Origin: Gracilibacter sp. BRH_c7a
Lineage (GTDB): Bacteria > Bacillota > Desulfitobacteriia > Desulfitobacteriales > Syntrophobotulaceae
NCBI GenBank assembly: GCA_001516055.1
Contig: LOEZ01000020.1
Span: 1-64,000 of the forward strand
DNA: 64,000 bases
Reading direction: 5' to 3'
Numbering within the stretch: position 1 is the stretch's first letter; each line of letters opens with the position of its first letter. A model generated the notes under the pieces. That model did not search any database, was not told where the DNA came from, and saw only the letters and a program-made list of their open reading frames with translations. The position numbers were made by a program, and so were the translations under genes. Of the stretch, positions 1-9,942 are shown piece by piece.

Positions 1-237
1 AGGGCTCAGACAGTGGATAAGGAAAAAGTAAGACAAGCACTTGCGGAAACCGACCTTGAAACCTCATACGGTCATATGAAATATGATGAACGAAATATTT
101 CTGAAGTACCGGTTGTCGTTTCCCAGTGGAAAAAAGGTGACAAATTCCCTTGGGAAAAGAATGTATTATCAAATAGAAAGTTCCCCGAAATTCCAATATC
201 CGATGAGAAACTGTTCTTCTTGCCAAGTTCGGAATAA
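1..237 (+). CDS. C-terminal fragment of an ABC-type substrate-binding protein (LivK/Peripla_BP_6-like)
   Basis: The reading frame is open from the first base of the window to the TAA at 235-237, so only the last 78 or so residues of a longer gene are seen. The tail contains the patterns EKVRQALAETDLETSYG, MKYDER and PVVVSQWKKG. These match the C-terminal lobe of extracellular binding proteins of branched-chain amino acid or related ABC importers. The GTG at position 13 is an internal valine rather than a start. A strong terminator follows directly, so this is the last gene of its unit. The substrate cannot be told from this fragment. Confidence 0.7.
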   Translation, partial: RAQTVDKEKVRQALAETDLETSYGHMKYDERNISEVPVVVSQWKKGDKFPWEKNVLSNRKFPEIPISDEKLFFLPSSE

Positions 238-253
238 GAATAAAAAACACAAA

Positions 254-286
254 GGAAGAAACTGCTTATTTTGAGCAGTTTCTTCC
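254..286 (+). terminator. Intrinsic terminator after the binding-protein gene
   Basis: A perfect 13-bp stem, GGAAGAAACTGCT at 254-266 and its complement at 274-286, encloses a 7-nt loop. It lies 17 bp after the stop codon. The T-tract after it is weak (cccaattt), but the stem is strong. Confidence 0.7.
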
Positions 287-406
287 CAATTTAAAAACAT
301 TATACTGAATAGAGATCCGTGTTTGATAGGGAAAAGGCTAATGGGCCGACTCTTCTTGACGGGGTCAATAAAATGAATTAGTATTTTTGGGGAAGAGGTG
401 AATGCC

Positions 407-1387
407 ATGACCAAAGTTGCAATTCTTTATAAGACTACAGCTAAGGTTCCGATGGTAATAGAGCCCTGGCACGTAGAAAAAATCCGGGAAACGATTCAAG
501 GTGGAGAAGTGATTCATGTAGAAACCGAAGAAGAATTACTTGCTCAAAATTTTAATGCAGACATTTTACTAACCTGGGGTCAACTTACTCCTACAGAGTA
601 CTGCAGAAGTGCTACAAATCTAAAATGGATTCATGTGCTATCAGCAGGAGTAGAAGGTTTGATGAAAATTGATTTCGATAGGTCAAAGCTAAAAGTAACT
701 AATTCCAAAGGAATCCATGGGCTGGCTATGTCTGAATTCACCATGTGGTATATCCTGTCTTTCCTGAAGGGATTTCCTCTTCTCTATCGGCAACAGCAGA
801 ATAAAGTCTGGCAGAAACCCAATAACCCTGGACCGCAAGAATGTCTTGGAAAAACAGTTGGGATTATTGGTATGGGTGATATAGGCAAAGAAGTAGCCCG
901 GAAAGCTAAATTCTTTGGAATGAACGTCTTAGGGGTAAAAAGAAGACCACAACCTACAGAATATGTGGATCAAATGTATTCCCTCGCGGAAGTTAACACG
1001 GTATTGGAACAATCCGATTTTGTGGTTATCCTTGTGCCTTTAACTTCAGAATCGTATCACCTAATTAATGAAGAGAAGCTACGCAAAATGAAAAACTCAG
1101 CTGTAATCATCAATATCGGCAGGGGCCCTGTAATTGATGAGCAAGCCCTTATCAAAGTTTTAGAAGAAGGCGTGATTACCGGAGCGGCACTGGATGCCAC
1201 AGAGGTAGAACCGCTTGATAAAAACAGTCCTCTTTGGGGAATGCCCAATGTCATTATATCCCCCCATATGTCAGCAGATAGTCCGCTTTATATGAGTAGG
1301 GCAATCGACGTTTTCTGTAAAAATATTAGATTATATTTAGACGGCAAAGAGCTAGATAATCAAATTAATTTTGAAGTAAAGTACTAG
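407..1387 (+). CDS. D-isomer-specific 2-hydroxyacid dehydrogenase
   Basis: A 326-residue NAD(P)-dependent oxidoreductase that interconverts a 2-hydroxy acid and its 2-keto acid. The Rossmann motif GMGDIGKEVARKAKFFGM lies in the middle. The family catalytic residues are visible: Arg in NIGRGPVIDEQAL, Glu in DATEVEPLDKNSPLW and His in VIISPHMSADSP. The length is normal for the family. I chose the ATG at 407 because GGAAGAGGTG at 391-400 is then a well-spaced ribosome binding site; the in-frame GTG at 398 would overlap that site. The gene stands alone between two terminators. Glyoxylate/hydroxypyruvate-reductase-like enzymes look similar, and the substrate is not evident. Confidence 0.85.
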   Translation: MTKVAILYKTTAKVPMVIEPWHVEKIRETIQGGEVIHVETEEELLAQNFNADILLTWGQLTPTEYCRSATNLKWIHVLSAGVEGLMKIDFDRSKLKVTNSKGIHGLAMSEFTMWYILSFLKGFPLLYRQQQNKVWQKPNNPGPQECLGKTVGIIGMGDIGKEVARKAKFFGMNVLGVKRRPQPTEYVDQMYSLAEVNTVLEQSDFVVILVPLTSESYHLINEEKLRKMKNSAVIINIGRGPVIDEQALIKVLEEGVITGAALDATEVEPLDKNSPLWGMPNVIISPHMSADSPLYMSRAIDVFCKNIRLYLDGKELDNQINFEVKY

Positions 1388-1453
1388 AATAAATTTCTAT
1401 TCGAATGCGTATAAGCTGCCTAGAAACAGGAATCTGGTCTGCCAAGGTTGGCT

Positions 1454-1478
1454 AATCCGGTTATACCGGATTTTTTTA
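1454..1478 (+). terminator. Intrinsic terminator after the 2-hydroxyacid dehydrogenase
   Basis: An 8-bp stem (AATCCGGT at 1454-1461, ACCGGATT at 1465-1472) with a 3-nt loop runs into a T-tract at 1471-1477. Confidence 0.85.
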
Positions 1479-1555
1479 TTATGGGAAAAGATAAATAAAA
1501 ACAATCAGTTTAATAAAGAATAATATTAGTAAATAGAAGTATAACCAAAATCCTA

Positions 1556-1584
1556 CTGATAGAAGTTTCACTATATGATATAAT
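1556..1584 (+). promoter_or_regulatory. Sigma-A promoter of hpt-guaA
   Basis: A -35 box CTGATA (1556-1561) and a perfect -10 box TATAAT (1579-1584) are separated by exactly 17 bp, about 34 bp upstream of the hpt start. No purine riboswitch or PurR box was recognised in the short leader. Confidence 0.65.
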
Positions 1585-1617
1585 CTAGTGGTAAATTTTA
1601 ATAACGGAGTGAAAACA

Positions 1618-2157
1618 ATGGAAGAACAAATTGAAAAGGTATTGATTTCGGAAGAAGAACTAAAAAAAAGGGTATCGCAATTAGGTGAAGAAATTACAAA
1701 GGATTATAGAGGTAAAGACCTTTTGATAATAGGCATTTTTAAAGGGGCTGTTCCTTTTCTTGCTGACCTGATTAGACATATCAAGATTCCCCTGAGGTAC
1801 GATTTTATGGCAGTATCGAGCTATGGTTCGGCTACTCGCTCTTCAGGTGCGGTAAGAATCTTAAAAGATTTGGATACCAGCGTCGAGGATGTCCATGTCT
1901 TAATTGTAGAGGATATCGTAGATACAGGCCTCACCTTGAAATACCTAAAAGAAAACCTTAGTAGAAGACATCCTCAAAGCCTTAAGGTTATAACCCTATT
2001 AGATAAGCCTGAAAGAAGGGAAGTCGACGTTCAACCTGATTACAATGGTTTTGTTATCCCCAATGAGTTTGTTGTGGGTTATGGGTTGGACTTTAATGAG
2101 ATTTTTAGAAATTTACCTTACATAGGTATCTTAAAGCCCGAGGCTTATGAGAAATAG
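1618..2157 (+). CDS. hpt: Hypoxanthine phosphoribosyltransferase
   Basis: A 179-residue cytosolic purine-salvage enzyme that transfers phosphoribose from PRPP to hypoxanthine or guanine, giving IMP or GMP. The PRPP-binding loop [14 protein letters not shown] is intact near residue 100, and the C-terminal [19 protein letters not shown] is typical of bacterial Hpt. The ATG at 1618 is preceded by CGGAG at 1605-1609 with good spacing. An upstream in-frame GTG at 1588 lies too close to the promoter and lacks a binding site, so I did not use it. It is followed after 21 bp by guaA, forming a purine salvage/GMP synthesis operon. Confidence 0.95.
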   Translation: MEEQIEKVLISEEELKKRVSQLGEEITKDYRGKDLLIIGIFKGAVPFLADLIRHIKIPLRYDFMAVSSYGSATRSSGAVRILKDLDTSVEDVHVLIVEDIVDTGLTLKYLKENLSRRHPQSLKVITLLDKPERREVDVQPDYNGFVIPNEFVVGYGLDFNEIFRNLPYIGILKPEAYEK

Positions 2158-2178
2158 GTTGAAAGGACGATAAATAAA

Positions 2179-3711
2179 ATGCAACAGGAACTTGTCTTAG
2201 TTTTAGATTTTGGCGGGCAGTATAACCAGCTTATAGCCCGGAGGGTTAGAGAAGCAAAGGTTTATTCGGAAATGATTTCTTACAATACTCCTGTGGAAAA
2301 GATTAAGGATTTGCAACCTAAAGGAATTATTTTTTCTGGAGGACCTGCTAGTGTCAATCAGGCAGGTGCACCGATTATCGATCCCAAGATATATGATTTG
2401 GGTATTCCAATCTTAGGTATATGTTATGGTATGCAACTGATGACAATTCAATTGGGTGGTCAAGTTGAGAGGCCTAAGGCTCACGAGTACGGAAGAACCA
2501 TGATCACAATTGATGCTGACGAGGGCATATGGCAGGGCCTAAAAGGTAAAAGAGAGTGCTGGATGAGTCACGGAGATTCTGTTAAAGAACTGCCCTCAGG
2601 GTTTAAGCAGGCAGCATATACAGATAATACGCCTGTAGCTGGTATCTTCTGTCCAGATAGGAATTTTTATGGTGTCCAGTATCATCCGGAAGTTAAACAT
2701 ACTCCTGAAGGACAAACCATGTTAGAGAACTTTCTTTATAACATCTGTGGATGTGAACCCAACTGGACCATGGAATCGTTTATAGAATCACAGATAAAAG
2801 ATATTCGCCTGAAAGTTGGAGATAAGAAGGTTTTATGTGCTTTAAGTGGTGGGGTAGATTCTTCAGTAGCAGCTCTGCTAGTACATAAAGCAGTAGGTGA
2901 TCAACTAACATGTATATATGTTGATCATGGTTTTATGCGCAAAGATGAATCTGAACAAGTAAAAGAGACTTTTTCTGAAGGATTCCATCTGAATCTAGAT
3001 TTTGTAGATGCCAGTGAACGCTTTATCGCCAAGATGGAAGGAGTATCCGAACCTGAACAGAAACGAAAGATCATAGGGAATGAATTTATTCGCCTTTTTG
3101 AGGATGAAGCCCGTAAATTAGGAGAGATAGATTTCTTGGTTCAAGGAACACTCTATCCAGATATAGTAGAGAGTGGTACAGACACAGCAGAGACAATTAA
3201 GACTCACCATAATGTTGGCGGTTTGCCTGAAGATATGCAATTCGAACTGATAGAACCTTTAAGGATGCTCTTCAAGGATGAGGTTCGCGAGGTGGGGAAA
3301 GAGCTGGGATTACCTGAGGAAATCGTTTGGAGACAACCTTTCCCTGGACCGGGACTGGCAATAAGGATCATAGGCGAGGTCACTGCGGAGAAGCTTCATC
3401 TTCTAAAGGAAGCGGATGCTATCGTCCGCGAAGAGATAAAAAATTACGGCTTACACATGGATGTCTGGCAGTACTTTGCCGTTCTTCCCTCTATCCGCAG
3501 TGTAGGTGTGATGGGAGATAGTCGTACCTATGGCTATCCCATCGTCTTAAGAGCAGTAACCAGTGATGATGCCATGACAGCAGACTGGGCGAAACTGCCT
3601 TATGAATTACTGGAGCGGATCTCCAATAAGATTGTTAACCAAGTGAATGGGATTAATCGTGTCGTGTATGATATCACCTCTAAGCCTCCTGGGACGATTG
3701 AGTGGGAGTAG
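2179..3711 (+). CDS. guaA: GMP synthase (glutamine-hydrolysing)
   Basis: A 510-residue cytosolic enzyme that aminates XMP to GMP using ATP and glutamine. The N-terminal class I glutamine amidotransferase domain carries the nucleophile Cys82 in GICYGMQLM and the YHPE His-Glu pair near residue 170. The ATP pyrophosphatase domain follows, with the P-loop SGGVDSS near residue 222. The C-terminal dimerisation domain ends in KPPGTIEWE, as expected for full-length GuaA. It is co-transcribed with hpt, so base salvage and GMP synthesis are made together. Nothing is missing or odd. Confidence 0.97.
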   Translation: MQQELVLVLDFGGQYNQLIARRVREAKVYSEMISYNTPVEKIKDLQPKGIIFSGGPASVNQAGAPIIDPKIYDLGIPILGICYGMQLMTIQLGGQVERPKAHEYGRTMITIDADEGIWQGLKGKRECWMSHGDSVKELPSGFKQAAYTDNTPVAGIFCPDRNFYGVQYHPEVKHTPEGQTMLENFLYNICGCEPNWTMESFIESQIKDIRLKVGDKKVLCALSGGVDSSVAALLVHKAVGDQLTCIYVDHGFMRKDESEQVKETFSEGFHLNLDFVDASERFIAKMEGVSEPEQKRKIIGNEFIRLFEDEARKLGEIDFLVQGTLYPDIVESGTDTAETIKTHHNVGGLPEDMQFELIEPLRMLFKDEVREVGKELGLPEEIVWRQPFPGPGLAIRIIGEVTAEKLHLLKEADAIVREEIKNYGLHMDVWQYFAVLPSIRSVGVMGDSRTYGYPIVLRAVTSDDAMTADWAKLPYELLERISNKIVNQVNGINRVVYDITSKPPGTIEWE

Positions 3712-3773
3712 AATATTTCTAATGAAATAGGCTATTTAAAGAAAAGACATAGGTTGAATTGAGGAGGAGAAGG

Positions 3774-4133
3774 ATGAATAAGAAAAGGATACTGTATGTA
3801 ACCCTGTGTTTGATATTAATGATGCTTGTAGTTGTTGGATGTGGGGAAAGTAGTAGTTCAAGCTCTGCAGATTTGAAAGATGGGGACAGTCAAAGTCTCA
3901 AGCTAATAGATGATGTGCTTGTTTGTTCTTCAAAAGAGAATGTAGAGAAAATGATTTCGTATATTCGAAAGAGCGACCTCACAGCCGTAGAAGACATGCA
4001 ATTAAGTGGACAAGCTACCATTTTAAAAAGCGGGACAATAATCAAAATAATAGATGATGGAAACGTTACTGAGATTGAAACACAAAGTGGAGAAAAATGG
4101 TTCGGTCCAAGAGAAATTTTTGAAAATATTTAA
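3774..4133 (+). CDS. Small secreted lipoprotein of unknown function
   Basis: A 119-residue protein. The N-terminus has a lysine/arginine start, a hydrophobic stretch and a lipobox ending VVVGC, so it should be lipidated at Cys and anchored outside the membrane. A serine-rich linker (SSSSSSA) follows, then about 85 residues of mixed character with no domain that I recognise. The ATG at 3774 sits behind GAGGAGGAGA at 3761-3770; an in-frame TTG at 3759 would overlap that site. It lies 62 bp after guaA without a clear terminator between, so partial read-through is possible. Confidence 0.65.
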   Translation: MNKKRILYVTLCLILMMLVVVGCGESSSSSSADLKDGDSQSLKLIDDVLVCSSKENVEKMISYIRKSDLTAVEDMQLSGQATILKSGTIIKIIDDGNVTEIETQSGEKWFGPREIFENI

Positions 4134-4183
4134 AGTTTTAAATAATCTTATTTAGTAAATTAAGATTTGCAAGTTGGTACATC

Positions 4184-4220
4184 ACAGCCCACAGTTCTCG
4201 ATACAGAGAATGTGGGCTGT
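4184..4220 (+). terminator. Long hairpin between convergent genes
   Basis: ACAGCCCACA (4184-4193) pairs with 4211-4220, and TTCTC (4195-4199) pairs with 4206-4210, with one bulged G and a 6-nt loop. The T-tract is poor on both strands. The position between the convergent lipoprotein and cupin genes suggests a transcription boundary. Confidence 0.45.
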
Positions 4221-4281
4221 TGAAATAGTACTAGGTGAAGGTTTACAAAACTTTAGATGTACATAAATTGACGTTTGCTTT

Positions 4282-4617
4282 TTAAGGCAAAAATTCTTCC
4301 CGTACAGGACTGAAAACTTCTACAACAAGGGAGTCTTCTATAGCTTCCACGCCATGTTCTAAATTCTCAGGGATGCAATAACTATCTCCGGCATGTATTT
4401 CCACTTTTTCCCCATCAATATTAAAGATAAGATGTCCTGAAATTAAATAACCCGCCTGTTCCTGCGGATGTTTATGTAGGGTAAGTAAGGTCCCTTTTTC
4501 CAGCTTAACTTCAATCATTAAACTGTTTCTTCCATATACAAGTGTTCTACGCTTTAGGCCTTCGACTGGACTAATATAACCCTCTTCGGACTTTTTACAA
4601 ACTACTCTTTTCTTCAT
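4282..4617 (-). CDS. Cupin-domain protein
   Basis: A 111-residue single-domain cupin. The metal-binding pattern is seen as LHKHPQEQAGYLISG (motif 1: two His, then Gln-Glu-Gln) and PENLEHGVEAIED (motif 2: His), so a mononuclear metal site is likely. Small cupins of this type act as sugar-acid or small-molecule binding proteins or as isomerases; the role here is unknown. The start is the ATG at 4617, with AAAGGG about 8 nt upstream. An upstream GTG at 4626 would overlap the binding site. It is transcribed alone, convergent with the lipoprotein gene. Confidence 0.75.
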   Translation of the reverse strand: MKKRVVCKKSEEGYISPVEGLKRRTLVYGRNSLMIEVKLEKGTLLTLHKHPQEQAGYLISGHLIFNIDGEKVEIHAGDSYCIPENLEHGVEAIEDSLVVEVFSPVREEFLP

Positions 4618-4688
4618 AGGGAACACCCTTTCTTTATTAGCTTTATTTCAATATTTTACCATGCTTACTGTATATCCTTCAATAGAAC

Positions 4689-4713
4689 GGACACCTCTGG
4701 AAACGAGGTGTCC
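4689..4713 (-). terminator. Hairpin downstream of the first ferritin-like gene
   Basis: A perfect 9-bp stem (GGACACCTC and GAGGTGTCC) with a 7-nt loop lies between the end of the minus-strand ferritin-like gene and the start of the cupin gene. The T-tract on the minus strand is weak, so termination is probable rather than certain. Confidence 0.45.
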
Positions 4714-4766
4714 CTTTAGGCATAATATGTTAATCTATTTTTGTGACAGACAAATTTCTGGATATT

Positions 4767-5216
4767 TTACGTTGATTGAACCAGAGATGAAACATGCTTA
4801 AGGTTATCCTTAAACCATAATAAGTGGAATTCCTCATCGGCCATATTATGCCAGAGTCTTTTGCATATATCTGGATGTTTCCACGCTTCTATAATAAATA
4901 TTCGAGTCATATCTATGGCTTTGTTTTCTACTGCAATGCCCATCTTATATCGGTTTTCAGCCGAGGTCAGATCAAGTGTTTCACCCATGAAATGACCGGC
5001 AAGTGTAAACAACCCTCCACTTATCTTAGGAACATCTTCTCCCATCTCCTGAAGTGTGGATTTGTAATAATTAACATGGTGTTTTTCTAATTCGATAATT
5101 CTCTCATATGCATGATATATATATTGATTTTGAAGTGAATCCATCTGGGATTGGTACAAAGTAAGTTGAAACATTTCGAGTAAGTAAAACTCTTTCAGTC
5201 TAAGGACAAGATCCAT
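4767..5216 (-). CDS. Ferritin-like (rubrerythrin-fold) protein, copy 1
   Basis: A 149-residue, all-helical protein. Two ExxH iron-binding motifs are visible, EKHH in IIELEKHHVNYY and EEFH in MADEEFHLLWF. Further acidic residues occur in the first helix (LKEFYLLEM) and in VENKAID, which is the usual layout of a four-helix diiron carboxylate protein. It may bind iron, detoxify peroxide or act in spores; the sequence does not decide. GAGGAAG lies upstream of the ATG at 5216. It is related in layout to the neighbouring gene at 5430-5912 and probably arose by an old duplication. Confidence 0.65.
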   Translation of the reverse strand: MDLVLRLKEFYLLEMFQLTLYQSQMDSLQNQYIYHAYERIIELEKHHVNYYKSTLQEMGEDVPKISGGLFTLAGHFMGETLDLTSAENRYKMGIAVENKAIDMTRIFIIEAWKHPDICKRLWHNMADEEFHLLWFKDNLKHVSSLVQST

Positions 5217-5429
5217 TTCCCATCTTCCTCACCTTTTGAATTTAAATATTAATACATTTTTGCTTGATTTCTTATTCAAGTTTATACTAATGAACCATGC
5301 TGCTATAGCACCCCATACAGATGACTCACTAAATCGATAATTGCTTCATTAATGAAAGTAATAACTTATCTTTTAAATATGTAGCTAGAATATATTGAAA
5401 ATAATGTTATTTCTCTGAGATAGATAAAC

Positions 5430-5912
5430 TTAAGGCTTAATAGAAAACTCTAAAGTCTGAATCTCAGAGAGTTTAGTTTTAAACCACTCTGTATGGAGAT
5501 TTTCGTCAATGAAGTTTTGGGTGAGGAGTCTTATTAAATCATTACTGCCATATTGACTATATTTCACGTTATTGATAAGTTCTTTGTAATCCTTCATCGC
5601 TTTTTGTTCAATCATGATGTTGATTTTTAATACATCATGCAGTTCCCTCATACCAATGATTTTACCTGCAATACTACCAATGATGGGAGAGATAACATCA
5701 CCAATTTTAGTTGGAGTGGCACCTAATTCCGAAATTTTGGTAAAAATATTATCTACATGCAGTTGTTCAATTTCAGTAAGCTTCTCAAATACTAACCCAG
5801 CGTATTCGTCAGCAAAGGCTTTGCTTTGAGATTTATACAGATCTACTTGGTTTAATTCAAGGCTGTAGAACCAGTTGAGTTTTGAAATCAACTTTTCTTT
5901 ATCCAATATCAA
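5430..5912 (-). CDS. Ferritin-like (rubrerythrin-fold) protein, copy 2
   Basis: A 160-residue helical protein with the same arrangement as its neighbour: first-helix acid in FYSLELNQVDLY, ExxH in EIEQLHVDN, Glu in IMIEQKAMKD, and a final ExxH in DENLHTEWF. A glycine/isoleucine-rich turn (IGSIAGKIIG) sits between the helix pairs. The start is a TTG, at 5912 or 5906; both share the AAGGA site upstream. The two proteins are diverged but share the DE..LH.xWF ending. The gap of about 210 bp between them shows no clear terminator. The function is unknown beyond a likely diiron site. Confidence 0.65.
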   Translation of the reverse strand: MILDKEKLISKLNWFYSLELNQVDLYKSQSKAFADEYAGLVFEKLTEIEQLHVDNIFTKISELGATPTKIGDVISPIIGSIAGKIIGMRELHDVLKINIMIEQKAMKDYKELINNVKYSQYGSNDLIRLLTQNFIDENLHTEWFKTKLSEIQTLEFSIKP

Positions 5913-6083
5913 TCAATCCTTCAGTTAAGGTTTATAGAATTTGTGTTGTTTGTCTGGTTATTATAATCAAACAAAATATAATGTATGTATACTAACTGCC
6001 TCTGATTATTGTTAAATTATAAAACTTAGTTTCTGAGAGAGAATGGATTATTGCTGATGGGAAGGATTGAGACGTAACACTGG

Positions 6084-6112
6084 TTGCGATTTTTTTTGTC
6101 TTTTGTTACTAT
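6084..6112 (+). promoter_or_regulatory. Candidate sigma-A promoter of the hydratase gene
   Basis: TTGCGA (6084-6089) and TACTAT (6107-6112) are separated by 17 bp, mostly a T-run, about 84 bp upstream of the hydratase start. Each box has four of six consensus matches. The 5912-6196 gap otherwise shows nothing recognisable. Confidence 0.4.
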
Positions 6113-6195
6113 AGGTTATTGGAACTATTAATAATCTTAAAAAAACTTTAAGATATCTAAGTGATTAATTTCGTCGGCAAATTGGAGGGATATCT

Positions 6196-8523
6196 ATGAT
6201 CCAAGTAATAGATAACGGAGTCTACCTTATCTCTGGACAAACTATTATCAATCAGGGCGACACTAACGCCGAAAAAAAGGTTGAGTCCACCAGCATCCTT
6301 CAAGAAATAGAGCCTAAAACTGCTCGTAAACATACCATTGCTTATAAAATATTAACGCAGCATAATACTTCTAACAGTTCGGAACAACTGAAAATTCGTT
6401 TTGACAGTTTGGCTTCCCACGATATTACCTATGTGGGGATTATTCAGACAGCAAGAGCAAGCGGGTTAGAACAATTTCCGGTACCCTATGTTCTCACGAA
6501 TTGCCATAATAGTCTTTGTGCTGTAGGCGGGACTATTAACGAAGATGATCATGTATTTGGTCTGTCGGCTGCCAAAAAATATGGTGGGATATTTGTTCCT
6601 GCACATCAGGCAGTAATCCATCAGTATGTCAGAGAGGCCATGACCGGTTGCGGTAGAATGATTATCGGTTCAGACAGCCATACGCGGTATGGAGCCCTCG
6701 GGACCATGGGGATCGGTGAAGGGGGACCGGAGCTGGTTAAACAGTTGCTTGAGAAAACGTATGATATAACCTATCCAGATATTATTGGGGTATACCTGCA
6801 AGGAAACCCTCGGCCAGGTGTTGGGCCTCAGGATGTGGCTCTAGCTATTATTAGTGCAGTATTTAAAAGTGGTTTTGTAACCAATAAAGTACTGGAATTT
6901 GTAGGGCCGGGGATAGCTAATCTATCGGTAGATTATCGTAACGGAATCGATGTGATGACGACAGAAACGACTTGTCTAAGTTCCATTTGGAAGACAGACG
7001 ATAAAGTTAGGCAATACTTTGAAATCCATGGTAGGCCAGAAGCTTATACCAAATTAGAACCTGGAGAAGTCTCATATTATGATGGGATGATTATGGTTGA
7101 CCTTGATAAGATAGAGCCTATGATTGCTTTGCCTTTCCATCCCAGCAATGCTTATCCTATCTCTACCCTCAATGAAAACGCCCAGGATATTCTGCGTATT
7201 GTTGAAGAAGAAGGTAGACAGCAGATTGGTAATAAAAAACTCAAGTTTTCTTTAACGGATAAGATTATAGATGGTAGATTACAAGTAGATCAAGCCATTG
7301 TTGCCGGCTGTGCCGGAGGCACTTTCGAGAACATGGTGGAAGCTGCTCAGATTCTCAATCAACGGTCCATAGGAAATGAGCAGTTATCTCTTAGTATGTA
7401 TCCAGCAAGTCAGCCTATATATTTGGAACTTGTTAAGAATGGAACTATTGCCAAGATGATGAGCGCAGGAGCAGTGATAAAAACTGCATTTTGTGGACCA
7501 TGCTTTGGGGCAGGGGATGTACCCGCCCATGGAGGAATCAGTATCAGGCATACTACCAGAAACTTCCCTAACAGGGAGGGTTCAAAACCGGGGGATGGTC
7601 AGATCTCATCCGTAGCATTAATGGATGCCAGGTCGATTGCTGCCACAGTTCTAAATGGAGGGAAATTAACTCCAGCAACCGAGATTGAATATGAAAATCC
7701 ATTTGTTAGATATGAATTTGATCAAGGGATCTATGCTAACAGAGTATACAATGGATTCAACGGACCGAAAAAAGAGAAGGAATTACAATTTGGCCCTAAT
7801 ATTGCAGATTGGCCGAACATGGTTGCCTTACCAGATAACCTTATGCTCAAGGTTACGGCAGTAATTATGGATCCTGTAACGACGACGGATGAACTAATAC
7901 CATCGGGAGAGACATCTTCCTATCGATCCAATCCCATTAAACTTGCTGAATTCACCTTATCAAGGAAAGAACCACAGTATGTAGAGAGGTCTAAACAAAT
8001 ACAATCTTTAGAACAAGAAAGAAGAGAATTAATATCCTCTAACCGTAATGATTTTGAGATATCTGATGCACTGAAAGAGCTAGGCCAAAGAATTTTAGAC
8101 TTGGATGCCGTAACGGGTACAGATCTAAAAGGATTACTTGAAAGTACAGGAATTGGCTCGGTCATCTATGCGATTAAACCTGGGGACGGTTCTGCTAGAG
8201 AACAGGCAGCTTCTTGTCAAAAGGTTTTAGGAGGCTGGGCTAATATTGCCACGGAATATGCCACTAAACGTTACAGGAGTAATCTGATTAACTGGGGAAT
8301 GCTGCCGTTCACTATAGCAAAGGAAGTCGTTTTCGAAACTGATGATATAATCTATATTCCAGGGCTTAAAAAGAAGATTATAGAAGGCGAAGAGCGTATT
8401 CCCGCTTTACTACTCACTTCTAAAGGAAATCAGGAGATCGAACTTCAACTAAAGAACCTTACCGGAGATCAAAGGGATATTATTTTAAAGGGAAGTCTGA
8501 TTAACTATTACACAGTGTCTTGA
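6196..8523 (+). CDS. Aconitase-family hydratase (YbhJ-like)
   Basis: A 775-residue [4Fe-4S] dehydratase of the aconitase superfamily. The three cluster cysteines are in place: Cys372 in VAGCAGG, and Cys433 and Cys436 in FCGPCFG. The active-site stretch [20 protein letters not shown] is also present. The C-terminal part continues into a swivel-like domain. Size and organisation are closest to the putative hydratases of the YbhJ type rather than AcnA, AcnB or LeuC. The physiological substrate is unknown; reversible dehydration of a tri- or dicarboxylic hydroxy acid is expected. GGAGGG precedes the ATG by 7 nt. It is a single-gene unit closed by a strong terminator. Confidence 0.85.
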   Translation: MIQVIDNGVYLISGQTIINQGDTNAEKKVESTSILQEIEPKTARKHTIAYKILTQHNTSNSSEQLKIRFDSLASHDITYVGIIQTARASGLEQFPVPYVLTNCHNSLCAVGGTINEDDHVFGLSAAKKYGGIFVPAHQAVIHQYVREAMTGCGRMIIGSDSHTRYGALGTMGIGEGGPELVKQLLEKTYDITYPDIIGVYLQGNPRPGVGPQDVALAIISAVFKSGFVTNKVLEFVGPGIANLSVDYRNGIDVMTTETTCLSSIWKTDDKVRQYFEIHGRPEAYTKLEPGEVSYYDGMIMVDLDKIEPMIALPFHPSNAYPISTLNENAQDILRIVEEEGRQQIGNKKLKFSLTDKIIDGRLQVDQAIVAGCAGGTFENMVEAAQILNQRSIGNEQLSLSMYPASQPIYLELVKNGTIAKMMSAGAVIKTAFCGPCFGAGDVPAHGGISIRHTTRNFPNREGSKPGDGQISSVALMDARSIAATVLNGGKLTPATEIEYENPFVRYEFDQGIYANRVYNGFNGPKKEKELQFGPNIADWPNMVALPDNLMLKVTAVIMDPVTTTDELIPSGETSSYRSNPIKLAEFTLSRKEPQYVERSKQIQSLEQERRELISSNRNDFEISDALKELGQRILDLDAVTGTDLKGLLESTGIGSVIYAIKPGDGSAREQAASCQKVLGGWANIATEYATKRYRSNLINWGMLPFTIAKEVVFETDDIIYIPGLKKKIIEGEERIPALLLTSKGNQEIELQLKNLTGDQRDIILKGSLINYYTVS

Positions 8524-8565
8524 ATCAATCCAATCTTAATATAGCGTGAGAGGGCTAAGACATTC

Positions 8566-8604
8566 AAGGAGCCTCCAGAAAATACTCTGGGGGCTCCTTT
8601 TTTT
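8566..8604 (+). terminator. Intrinsic terminator after the hydratase
   Basis: A 14-bp stem with one G-U pair (8566-8579 with 8586-8599) and a 6-nt loop is followed by a T-run at 8598-8604. Confidence 0.9.
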
Positions 8605-8713
8605 GCTATAGAAGATAAAATGAAATAATTAAATGGGTCTTTATTTTTTAAGACTATACCCTGATAATAGTAATTAAAATGTCATTATTTAGAAAAGTGA
8701 AAGGAAAGAACTT

Positions 8714-9892
8714 ATGTTTCAAATGTCGAACTCAGAGCAAGCTGCTCTTCTTATCACTATCGGTTTTTCATTCTTAATCTTAGGCTTCACCTATATCCTC
8801 TATAAAGAGAAAAGTTTAATAAATAGGATTGGGCTTAGTTTCTTCGTTCCTATTTCCCTTTGTCTTTTTTCACTTTTTAACCCAACTATAATCCCAGCAA
8901 CAATGCTTCTGTACATAGATTCTTCTTTGCTTGGGATTATTTTTTTATTAGTTTGGCTTTCACACTTAAAACTAAATTATGTTTTTAGCATTATGCTTAT
9001 TCTACTATTTCCTGCAGCGATTATCCTGGCAAGTTGGTATGGAGAAGCTTTACCTGACGTATTTTTTCTATATCCTGTTCAGGCGATAATCGTAGGGATG
9101 CTCACTATTTCAACAATTTATATATTGCAAAAATATACCAAGATAAATAATTCGAGATTCGTAGGAGGTTTATTATTACTAGGTACAGGACAAATAATAC
9201 ATTTGATCATATCTCAGGAGATGATTTTTATAGGAGTAGCGTTGAAGTTCTTGGCTTATCTGCTGCTTGCTTATTATATTATCAATACGATACAGACTTC
9301 TTTTACGAAGAGATTAACCAAAGCGGAATCAAAGCTCGCTGATCTGAATAAAACCATAAACTTAGAGGTTAAGAAAAAGATGATCCCAATAGAACAGCAC
9401 AATGAACATCTTCAGAATATGGTCATGATAGATAATCTTACAAATGCCTACACCAAAAAGTTTATCCTTAATACTATTGACGAAAGGATAGATACTCCTG
9501 GCAATGAAGGGTTTGCTGTTCTTATGTTCGATATAGATAAATTCAAAGTACTTAACGATACTCAGGGTCACTTAGCCGGAGATATTATCCTGAAAAAGGT
9601 TGCTACCATTGCTAGGTCTAGCATAAGGAGCTTGGATGTTCTTGGACGTTATGGCGGGGATGAATTTATCGTCGTTCTCCCCGGAATAGTTGCCTCAGAG
9701 GCGATGTTCATTGCTGAAAGATTTAGAAAAAAGGTCAAGGAAGCAGACCTGAATATATCCGTATCTATAGGAGTGGCTTCTTACCCTGAAGATGCTAAAA
9801 CCGTTGAGGAACTGATCGAAATAGCAGATGCGGGACTTTATCATTCTAAAAAACTAGGTAGGAACACCGTAACTCACTATCCAGAAGTGTAG
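8714..9892 (+). CDS. Membrane diguanylate cyclase (GGDEF)
   Basis: A 392-residue protein. The first 200 residues form about six or seven membrane helices. A short coiled linker leads to a GGDEF domain (about residues 235-390). The active-site motif GGDEF is exact at residues 314-318. An RxxD inhibitory site, RSLD at 305-308, sits exactly five residues upstream, so product inhibition is expected. The enzyme should make cyclic di-GMP from two GTP at the inner face of the membrane. The sensor part has no named domain that I recognise. A PilZ protein encoded in the flagellar island of this window is a plausible receiver of the signal; that link is inferred. Confidence 0.88.
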   Translation: MFQMSNSEQAALLITIGFSFLILGFTYILYKEKSLINRIGLSFFVPISLCLFSLFNPTIIPATMLLYIDSSLLGIIFLLVWLSHLKLNYVFSIMLILLFPAAIILASWYGEALPDVFFLYPVQAIIVGMLTISTIYILQKYTKINNSRFVGGLLLLGTGQIIHLIISQEMIFIGVALKFLAYLLLAYYIINTIQTSFTKRLTKAESKLADLNKTINLEVKKKMIPIEQHNEHLQNMVMIDNLTNAYTKKFILNTIDERIDTPGNEGFAVLMFDIDKFKVLNDTQGHLAGDIILKKVATIARSSIRSLDVLGRYGGDEFIVVLPGIVASEAMFIAERFRKKVKEADLNISVSIGVASYPEDAKTVEELIEIADAGLYHSKKLGRNTVTHYPEV

Positions 9893-9942
9893 TTTCTTTG
9901 CATCTTCTCTCTTAATTAAGAATCTATCACGAGGTGACTATT

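Noticed and set aside
13-237. A complete small gene starting at the GTG at 13
   Set aside because: The frame is open to the left window edge, and the sequence matches the end of a larger binding protein.
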